In this document: one piece after another, positions 4,592-9,324 of the stretch
How positions within the stretch are numbered: the first letter of the stretch is position 1
Layout of the letters: each line of letters opens with the position of its first letter
Assembly: GCA_030605705.1 (NCBI GenBank)
Contig: JAUWHU010000328.1
Location: forward strand, 1-9,324
Reading direction: 5' to 3'
DNA length: 9,324 bases
DNA from: Thermoflexia bacterium
GTDB taxonomy: Bacteria; Chloroflexota; Anaerolineae; B4-G1; SLSP01
Program-made: the position numbers and the translations under genes
Notes under the pieces: generated by a model
Told to the model about the DNA's origin: nothing
The model's database searches: none
The model's input: the letters and a program-made list of their open reading frames with translations, nothing else

Positions 4592-5790
4592 AACCGTCTC
4601 ACCGGCAGCCACAGGACGAACGGCACGCCCAGCAGGGCGAGCACGGCGCACACGGTAAAGGTGGGGCGCAGTCCAAACGCATCTCCCAGCGCGCCCACGG
4701 CCAGGATCACGACAGCGCGGATCACAAAACTCAGCGCCATGTAGATGCCGTTCGCCAGCGTCCGCATCTCCGGGAAACTTTCCTGCACGAAAGCCATCAG
4801 CACCGGCGTGACCGAAATGGAAGTAAAGCCGAGAAGCAATAACAAGAGGATCTGTTCCCAGCCACGCACTCCTAAGAAAACAAACATCAAGAGCGATGAC
4901 GCCACGAGAGATATCAGGATCAGCTGCTTACGTCCCCACCGATCACTCAGCGAGCCGCTCAACAGCGCGCCCACCACGCCCGCCGCCTCCAAAATGGAAA
5001 GCGACGCCCCGGCCAGCCAGAGAGCAGCCCCCTCGTCCCGTAAAAAGATCGGCAGGTAAGTGGTCAACGCCGCTGCCATGAACGAGCGTGTCACGATCAA
5101 GCCGGTCAGCGGGACTAACATGGGAAGCATAACTCGGAACGCATCGCGCCAAGAACTGGAAGCCGGCTCAGCCCGTGTCGCATGTACCGGCACTCCCCGC
5201 AGCTGCCACCAGAGCAACGCCGAAGCCGTCAGTCCGGCGAGCATCAGCCAGGGAGTCCCCTGCAATCCCCAGAGCGCGACGGCGCTCACCACCACGGATG
5301 GCCCCAGCGTGCGCCCCAGTTCACCGCCCACCATCCAGAAACTCATCCCCCGGCCGAGGTACTGCCCGGAGAAGCGGCCCGCCAGCACCGGCACGACGGC
5401 GTGAAACGCGGCGGAACTGCTCCCGGCGACCACCAACAACAAGGCCAACCAGGCGTAGTTCGGCGCGATGCCCAACAAACTCATCGCCATCGCCGTCACG
5501 GCCGGGCCTAAGATGGCAAAGTAGCGCAGGTCACAACGCGCACTCAGCTGTCCAATGAGCGGCTGCAGCAGCGAGGGCAGCTGCAAGAAAACCGCCAACG
5601 ATCCGGCCTGCACGTTCAACAACCCCAATTTGTCAATGAATGCAGGGAGCAACGGCGGCAAAAAGGCCGTGTAGGTATCGTGGGTCAGATGCGCTGCAGA
5701 AATCAGCGCCACCGGCGCGGCCTGGAACGGTTCCGCCAGTACCGGAGATTCCTGCTTCAAACGGGTTTCTGTATCGCCAACACTCGCCAT
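4588..5790 (-). CDS. MFS transporter, fosmidomycin-resistance (Fsr)-like
   Basis: The 400-residue product is almost wholly hydrophobic, with about 12 predicted membrane segments. HLTHDTYTAFLPPLLP in the first segment (residues 34-49) recalls Fsr-like exporters. SDRWGRK near residues 282-288 is the conserved MFS loop motif (DRxGRK). It is probably a drug or metabolite exporter of the inner membrane; the substrate is unknown. I prefer the ATG at 5788-5790: GAGGTG lies about 9 nt upstream and a promoter ends about 45 nt upstream. A start at 5913 would put the promoter inside the gene and add 41 polar residues not expected before the first segment. Its stop overlaps the Nudix start (ATGA, 4588-4591). 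The gene is divergent from ugd. Confidence 0.82.
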   Translation of the reverse strand: MASVGDTETRLKQESPVLAEPFQAAPVALISAAHLTHDTYTAFLPPLLPAFIDKLGLLNVQAGSLAVFLQLPSLLQPLIGQLSARCDLRYFAILGPAVTAMAMSLLGIAPNYAWLALLLVVAGSSSAAFHAVVPVLAGRFSGQYLGRGMSFWMVGGELGRTLGPSVVVSAVALWGLQGTPWLMLAGLTASALLWWQLRGVPVHATRAEPASSSWRDAFRVMLPMLVPLTGLIVTRSFMAAALTTYLPIFLRDEGAALWLAGASLSILEAAGVVGALLSGSLSDRWGRKQLILISLVASSLLMFVFLGVRGWEQILLLLLLGFTSISVTPVLMAFVQESFPEMRTLANGIYMALSFVIRAVVILAVGALGDAFGLRPTFTVCAVLALLGVPFVLWLPVRRL

Positions 5791-5835
5791 TTGCTTTCGC
5801 ACCTCATTCTCAATTTCGTGATCTCGCAAAGTCCT

Positions 5836-5863
5836 ATGATAACCCGATTTCAGTATCCGGCAA
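5836..5863 (-). promoter_or_regulatory. Promoter candidate for the MFS-Nudix operon
   Basis: On the minus strand TTGCCG (5863-5858) and TATCAT (5841-5836) are 16 bp apart, with four and five matches to the consensus. The predicted start near 5829 leaves a leader of about 40 nt before the ATG at 5790. Confidence 0.5.
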
Positions 5864-5904
5864 TAGGCTGTGTTGGGCGCGCCACTCGCCATACGCTCCA
5901 ACTG

Positions 5905-5913
5905 TGGTATCAT
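5905..5913 (+). promoter_or_regulatory. Extended -10 promoter candidate for ugd
   Basis: TGGTATCAT fits an extended -10 element (TGn then TATCAT). No good -35 hexamer lies at the right distance, which is acceptable for extended -10 promoters. The predicted start near 5920 leaves a leader of about 54 nt. Confidence 0.4.
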
Positions 5914-5934
5914 CTTTTGTTGAGAAACTGCACC

Positions 5935-5951
5935 AGTAGAGCATCTCTACT
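5935..5951 (+). promoter_or_regulatory. Perfect hairpin/palindrome in the ugd leader
   Basis: AGTAGAG-CAT-CTCTACT forms a perfect 7-bp inverted repeat. It lies between the likely transcription start and the ribosome site AAAGGAG (about 5960-5966). It could be an operator or an RNA hairpin. Confidence 0.4.
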
Positions 5952-5973
5952 CAATGAACAAAGGAGCGTATAC

Positions 5974-7320
5974 ATGAAAAACATCACGATTGTAGGCGTC
6001 GGCTACGTGGGATTGGTCAGCGGCACGTGTTTCGCCGACCTGGGAAACCACGTGACCTGTCTGGACATCAACGAGGAACGCATCGCCAACCTCAAGCAAG
6101 GCATCATGCCCATCTACGAGATGGGGTTGGAAGGACTGGTCGAACACAACGTCAAAGCCGGGCGTCTGGAATTCACCACCTCCTACGAGGACGCGCTCAA
6201 AGAGGCGGAATTTGTCTTCATCGCGGTGGGTACGCCCTCCGACGAAGATGGGCAAGCCGATCTGCGCTACGTGCGCTCGGCCATCGAATCCATTGCCGAC
6301 GTGATGGACCACCCGCTGGTCATCGTCAACAAATCCACCGTTCCGGTGGGCACCGGCGACTGGGTTGCAAATATCATCCACCAGCGCCGCCCTGACGCGC
6401 CGGAGTTCTCCGTCGTCTCCTGCCCGGAGTTCTTGCGCGAAGGAACGGCGATCAGGGATTTCATGAACCCCGATCGCATCGTCCTCGGCTCGACGGACCG
6501 CGAGGCCGCCGAAAAGGTCGCCCAGATCCACCTCCCGCTGCGGAGCACCATCATGATCACCGACCTGCGCACGGCAGAGATGATCAAATACGCCTCCAAC
6601 GCCTTCCTGGCGACCAAAATCTCCTTCATCAACGAGATATCCAACGTCTGCGAGGCGCTGGGCGCCGATGTCACGGAAGTGGCCTACGGCATGGGACTGG
6701 ATAAGCGCATCGGGCACCATTTCCTGAATGCCGGTCTGGGCTGGGGCGGCTCCTGCTTCCCCAAGGATGTCAAAGCGTTGGTCTACATGGCCGATACGGA
6801 GAATCAGCACCCGCGCCTGCTCCATGCGGTCATAGATGTCAACGCCTACCAGCGGTTGGCCGCCATCCGCAAAACCCAGGAACTTCTTGGCGACGATCTC
6901 ACAGGCAAAACCATCGGTCTGTTAGGACTGGCGTTCAAGCCCAGTACCGACGACATGCGCGACGCCCCCGCCATCGAAATTGCCGGTCACCTGCTGCAGG
7001 CAGGAGCCACGGTGCGCGCCTACGACCCGGTCGCGATGCCCAATGCCCGGCAGCTCCTCCCAGAGGTGACGATGCTGGACAACGCCTACGCCGTGGCAGA
7101 AGGGGCGGATGCCCTCATCTTAGTCACGGAGTGGAATGAGTTCAAGAACTTAGATTTCGCCAGGGTCAAAAAACTGATGAGCACCCCCATCCTGGTAGAT
7201 GGACGCAACGTGTACGATCCGGCCACCGTTCGCGCGGCAGGTTTCAAATATCGCGGCATCGGGCGGGGCTACAACGGCGAGGGAATGACGAACGAAGAAA
7301 ATGACAAATTAAGAAAATGA
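5974..7320 (+). CDS. ugd: UDP-glucose 6-dehydrogenase
   Basis: The 448-residue enzyme oxidises UDP-glucose to UDP-glucuronate with two NAD+, feeding cell-surface polysaccharide synthesis. The N-terminus ITIVGVGYVGLVSGTCFADLG is the NAD-binding Rossmann motif (written here as IVGVGYVGL and GTCFADLG). Further family signatures follow: FIAVGTPSDEDGQADL, NKSTVPVGTGD, PEFLREGTAIRDF, and GGSCFPKD with the catalytic Cys at residue 261. GLAFKPSTDDMRDAP marks the C-terminal UDP-binding domain. The ATG at 5974 follows AAAGGAG; the frame is open further upstream but that part lies in the divergent promoter region. The last 11 residues (MTNEENDKLRK) are encoded by the ATGACAAAT-type repeat that follows, so the native C-terminus was probably near GRGYNGEG. 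No polysaccharide genes are adjacent in this window. Confidence 0.95.
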   Translation: MKNITIVGVGYVGLVSGTCFADLGNHVTCLDINEERIANLKQGIMPIYEMGLEGLVEHNVKAGRLEFTTSYEDALKEAEFVFIAVGTPSDEDGQADLRYVRSAIESIADVMDHPLVIVNKSTVPVGTGDWVANIIHQRRPDAPEFSVVSCPEFLREGTAIRDFMNPDRIVLGSTDREAAEKVAQIHLPLRSTIMITDLRTAEMIKYASNAFLATKISFINEISNVCEALGADVTEVAYGMGLDKRIGHHFLNAGLGWGGSCFPKDVKALVYMADTENQHPRLLHAVIDVNAYQRLAAIRKTQELLGDDLTGKTIGLLGLAFKPSTDDMRDAPAIEIAGHLLQAGATVRAYDPVAMPNARQLLPEVTMLDNAYAVAEGADALILVTEWNEFKNLDFARVKKLMSTPILVDGRNVYDPATVRAAGFKYRGIGRGYNGEGMTNEENDKLRK

Positions 7321-7370
7321 AGACAATGACAAATTAAAAAATGACAAATGGCGAATAGCGAATGACAAAT
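7285..7370 (+). repeat. Interspersed ATGACAAAT repeats at the end of ugd
   Basis: ATGACAAAT occurs exactly at 7301, 7326, 7341 and 7362, with the variant ATGACGAAC at 7285, and with irregular spacing of 15-25 nt. The region is AT-rich against a GC-rich background. It supplies the final codons and the stop of ugd. Confidence 0.75.
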
Positions 7371-7390
7371 CCGTGACTCGCAATTCGCTG

Positions 7391-7454
7391 CCCTTCGCCT
7401 TTTCGCCTTTTCGCCTTTTCGCTGACTCGCCTTTTCGCTTTCTCGCTTTCTCGG
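7391..7454 (+). repeat. Eight-unit 8-nt tandem array, consensus YTTTTCGC
   Basis: Eight contiguous 8-nt units fill 64 nt. Four are exactly CTTTTCGC (7399, 7407, 7415, 7431); the rest are close variants such as TTTCTCGC. On the minus strand the unit reads GCGAAAAG, related to the CGCAAAGN units elsewhere in the window. The last unit ends with the GG that starts the ribosome site of the next gene. Confidence 0.85.
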
Positions 7455-7463
7455 AGACACGCT

Positions 7464-8735
7464 TTGAATCTACTGAAAACGACCTTGGATAACGGCCTGA
7501 CCGTCTTGATACGGGAGAGCCACAGCGCGCCCGTGACCAGTTTCTGGATTTGGTATCGCGTGGGCAGCCGGAACGAACACTTAGGCATCACCGGAATCTC
7601 CCACTGGGTGGAGCACATGCTCTTCAAAGGCACCGAGCGCTGGCCCCGTCGCAAACTCGATGGATCGCTGGCGCGAGAAGGTGGCGTCTTCAACGCCATG
7701 ACGTGGTATGACTTCACCACCTACTTCGAGACGCTGCCCGCCGACAAAATTTCGCTGGCCTTAGATATCGAGTCGGACCGCATGGTACACGCGCTCTTCT
7801 CCCCGGAGGAGGTCGCCGCCGAGCGGACCGTCATCATCAGCGAGCGGCAGGGGAATGAGAACAATCCCCTGTTCCTGTTAGATGAGGAAGTGTCCGCCGC
7901 CGCCTACCGCGTCCATCCCTACGGTCACGATACCATCGGGCATCTATGCGATCTGCACACGATGACCCGCGACGACCTCTACCATCACTACCGCACCTAC
8001 TACACCCCCAACAACGCCATCATCGCCGTGGCCGGTGATTTCAATGCCGGCGAGATGCTGCGCGTCATCGAGCGCTACTTCGCCTCCCTCGAGCCGGGTC
8101 TAGAAATTCCTCCCCTGCAAGCGCAAGAGCCGCCCCAGCGCGGCGAACGGCGCGTCGTTGTGGAGGGTGCAGCCGGGACGGATTACCTCACCTTCGCCTA
8201 CCACACGCCGGAAGCAACCCACCCGGACTTGTTCCCCCTCACAGTGCTGAGTACCGTGTTAGCAGGCGGTTCCGGGTCGCTGGTGGGACGGGGAAGCCTG
8301 ACCAACCACACCAGCCGCCTCTACCGCGCCCTCGTCGAACGCGAACTGGCCGCCGACATCAGCGCCAGCCTGATTCCCACCGTAGACCCCGGCCTTTACC
8401 GCCTCACCACGACGGTTCTCCCCGGTCACACGCCGACGGAAGTCGAAGCAGCCCTCCTGGCCGAGATCGAGCGCGTGCAACAGACAGCCATCACCGGGGA
8501 AGAACTGGCGAAGGCCAAGCGGCAGGCCCGCGCGCTCTTCGCCTACTCCAGCGAAAGCATCACCAATCAAGCCTTCTGGCTCGGCTTCAGCGCCATCTTC
8601 GCCAATACCAACTGGTTCATGCGCTACTTAGATAACCTGGAGGCCGTCACCGCCGACGATGTCCTGCGGGTGGCACAGACCTATCTCCAGGCGCGGAATC
8701 GCACTGTCGGACACTATCGGTCAATGAAAATTTAG
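7464..8735 (+). CDS. M16 family zinc metallopeptidase (active-subunit type)
   Basis: The product has 423 residues. The inverted zinc motif HxxEH is intact as H47-W-V-E50-H51, within GISHWVEHMLFKGT. The distal zinc ligand is probably E127 in ISERQGNENNP, 77 residues after E50, the usual M16 spacing. YRVGSRNE ahead of the motif is also typical. The chain holds two M16-type domains; the second lacks the zinc motif, as expected. The likely start is TTG at 7464, seven nt after GGAG, and the product then opens MNLLKTTLDNGLTVLI as M16 proteins do. It lacks an obvious signal peptide, so a cytoplasmic location is likely. A second M16 gene begins at 9251, so these form the usual tandem pair in which one subunit is often non-catalytic. 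Confidence 0.92.
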   Translation: MNLLKTTLDNGLTVLIRESHSAPVTSFWIWYRVGSRNEHLGITGISHWVEHMLFKGTERWPRRKLDGSLAREGGVFNAMTWYDFTTYFETLPADKISLALDIESDRMVHALFSPEEVAAERTVIISERQGNENNPLFLLDEEVSAAAYRVHPYGHDTIGHLCDLHTMTRDDLYHHYRTYYTPNNAIIAVAGDFNAGEMLRVIERYFASLEPGLEIPPLQAQEPPQRGERRVVVEGAAGTDYLTFAYHTPEATHPDLFPLTVLSTVLAGGSGSLVGRGSLTNHTSRLYRALVERELAADISASLIPTVDPGLYRLTTTVLPGHTPTEVEAALLAEIERVQQTAITGEELAKAKRQARALFAYSSESITNQAFWLGFSAIFANTNWFMRYLDNLEAVTADDVLRVAQTYLQARNRTVGHYRSMKI

Positions 8736-8764
8736 AAAATAACTCTACTGGAAGAACTAGGAAT

Positions 8765-8795
8765 TTCACCACAGAGGCACAGAGAACACTGAGTT
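8765..8795 (+). repeat. Left inverted repeat of the GxxExxY cassette
   Basis: The arm starts TTCACC and then has 8-nt units CACAGAGG and CACAGAGA, then ACACTGAG and TT. It ends 12 nt before the GxxExxY start codon. Confidence 0.8.
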
Positions 8796-8807
8796 CTGAT
8801 TAAGTTT

Positions 8808-9182
8808 ATGTTTTACGAAAAAGAATTGACGGCAAAGATTATTGGCGCTGCGATTGAAGTGCATAAGGCTTTGGGACCTGGGCTACTCGAGTCGGCTTAT
8901 CAGACTTGCCTGGCACACGAATTGGTTTTGCGCAATATTCCGTTTGAAAAGGAGAGGCCGCTGCCAGTCGTGTACAAAGGTGAACGAGTGGAATGTGGCT
9001 ATCGGTTAGATTTTCTTGTGGATGAAAAAGTTGTGGTGGAACTAAAGTCAGTTAATGAAGTTCATCCAGTCCATAAAGCGCAATTATTGACCTACCTGAA
9101 GCTGACGGGGTGTCGGGTTGGATTGTTGATTAATTTCAACGTGCCGAAGCTGGTTGACGGCGTTGTACGGTGTGTTTTATGA
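8808..9182 (+). CDS. GxxExxY protein, PDDEXK_3 nuclease-like family
   Basis: The 124-residue protein is full length for this family. The name motif is present as G25-L-L-E28-S-A-Y31, preceded by the AIEVHKALGPG phrase. The PDDEXK-type core is visible: D68 in YRLDFLVD and E78-x-K80 in VVELKSV. It is followed by AQLLTYLKLTG and GLLINFN, both common in the family. From knowledge of PF13366/TIGR04256, members look like nucleases, but to my knowledge no activity or cellular role is established. There is no clear ribosome site before the ATG at 8808; an independent promoter was not found. It is alone between inverted repeats in the middle of an M16 gene pair, and is less GC-rich than its neighbours, which suggests transfer or insertion. 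Confidence 0.9.
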   Translation: MFYEKELTAKIIGAAIEVHKALGPGLLESAYQTCLAHELVLRNIPFEKERPLPVVYKGERVECGYRLDFLVDEKVVVELKSVNEVHPVHKAQLLTYLKLTGCRVGLLINFNVPKLVDGVVRCVL

Positions 9183-9203
9183 GACGATTTACAGGCAAAG
9201 AAA

Positions 9204-9234
9204 AACTCTGTGTTCTCTGTGTCTCTGTGGTGAA
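9204..9234 (-). repeat. Right inverted repeat of the GxxExxY cassette
   Basis: The reverse complement starts TTCACCACAGAG and matches the left arm except at two positions. On this arm all three 8-nt steps keep the purine-rich AGAG core. It begins 21 nt after the GxxExxY stop codon. Confidence 0.8.
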
Positions 9235-9250
9235 TTAATCGGAGGTTCAT

Positions 9251-9324
9251 GTGCACAAAACCAATCTTTCACTCCCCGGCCCCGACGATACGCTGCGCCA
9301 GACCTTGCCTAACGGCATCACCGT
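9251..9324 (+). CDS. Second M16 family protein (3' truncated by window edge)
   Basis: A GTG start at 9251 follows GGAGG by 5 nt. The visible 24 residues begin (V/M)HKTNLSLPGPDDTLRQ and end TLPNGITV, matching the TLDNGLTV opening of M16 proteins, including the gene at 7464. The overlapping ATG at 9249 leads to a frame with no M16 similarity. Being the second of a tandem M16 pair, it may be the non-catalytic partner; the zinc motif would lie beyond the window. Confidence 0.75.
   Translation, partial: MHKTNLSLPGPDDTLRQTLPNGIT

Larger units (their letters stand above)
8765..9234. mobile_element. GxxExxY gene cassette enclosed by 31-bp terminal inverted repeats
   Basis: Inverted repeats at 8765-8795 and 9204-9234 match at 29 of 31 positions and enclose a single gene, giving a 470-bp unit. 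Both ends begin TTCACCACAGAG and contain CACAGAG units 8 nt apart. The unit splits a tandem M16 gene pair whose spacer would be about 45 bp without it. Its base composition is visibly less GC-rich than the genes on both sides. I cannot see a clear target-site duplication. It contains no recognisable transposase. The mobile-element call is therefore inference from ends, position and composition. Confidence 0.55.

Noticed and set aside
4592..4651. 20-codon N-terminal extension of the Nudix gene
   Set aside because: It lies wholly inside the transporter gene, while the ATGA overlap gives a standard coupled start.
5791..5913. 41-codon N-terminal extension of the MFS transporter
   Set aside because: It would place a good promoter inside the coding region and adds a long polar segment.
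5680..5973. Upstream extension of ugd
   Set aside because: It overlaps the divergent transporter gene and promoters; the ATG at 5974 has a good ribosome site and begins the Rossmann motif.
5947..6825. Minus-strand frame of 292 codons opposite ugd
   Set aside because: It mirrors the ugd codon pattern and ugd is certain from its motifs.
7391..7454. CRISPR array
   Set aside because: Units are 8 nt with no spacers and there are no cas genes.
9249..9324. ATG at 9249 as start of the last gene
   Set aside because: That frame gives no M16 similarity; the GTG at 9251 leads into TLPNGITV.

Overview
The window looks like a chromosomal stretch from a member of the Chloroflexota (Anaerolineae-like), probably from an environmental genome. 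Coding regions are GC-rich with strong Shine-Dalgarno sites. Several predicted secreted proteins carry the C-terminal motif RV[YF]LPLVxR[ND][FY], which I associate from memory with Chloroflexota exported proteins. The spacers are unusually full of short repeats. The taxonomic call is an inference from style; there is no marker gene here.

Layout. (1) 2-451: 3' end of a secreted Ig-like protein with two tandem copies of the C-terminal motif. (2) 452-1053: a gene-free region holding a 10-nt tandem array, a paired-hairpin repeat, and a compact transcription unit (sigma-70-type promoter, 8-bp hairpin, strong intrinsic terminator) that looks like a roughly 100-nt small RNA. (3) 1054-3184: a two-gene unit encoding a 612-residue secreted Gly/Tyr-rich repeat protein and a 93-residue secreted protein with the C-terminal motif. 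(4) 3244-3654: a decayed gene end and a second, more complex copy of the repeat cluster. (5) 3655-5790, minus strand: a Cys-rich DUF6485-type protein, then a translationally coupled MFS transporter and Nudix hydrolase. Between the DUF6485 gene and the Nudix gene lies a 72-bp palindromic element. (6) 5974-7320: UDP-glucose 6-dehydrogenase (ugd), divergent from the transporter. (7) 7464-9324: an M16 zinc peptidase and the first 24 codons of a second M16 protein, separated by a GxxExxY (PDDEXK_3) gene enclosed in 31-bp inverted repeats.

The most interesting theme is the repeats. Four loci (3479-3510, 3958-4029, 7391-7454 and the inverted repeats at 8765-8795/9204-9234) are built from 8-nt units approximating CRCARAGN or its close relative CGARAARG. 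One locus encloses a putative PDDEXK nuclease gene between inverted copies, and another is a gene-free palindrome of the same design. This suggests, but does not show, a repeat family with a gene-carrying form and short non-autonomous forms. The small RNA candidate is the second strongest unexplained signal.

I saw no tRNA, rRNA, CRISPR array, recognisable IS transposase, or phage gene.
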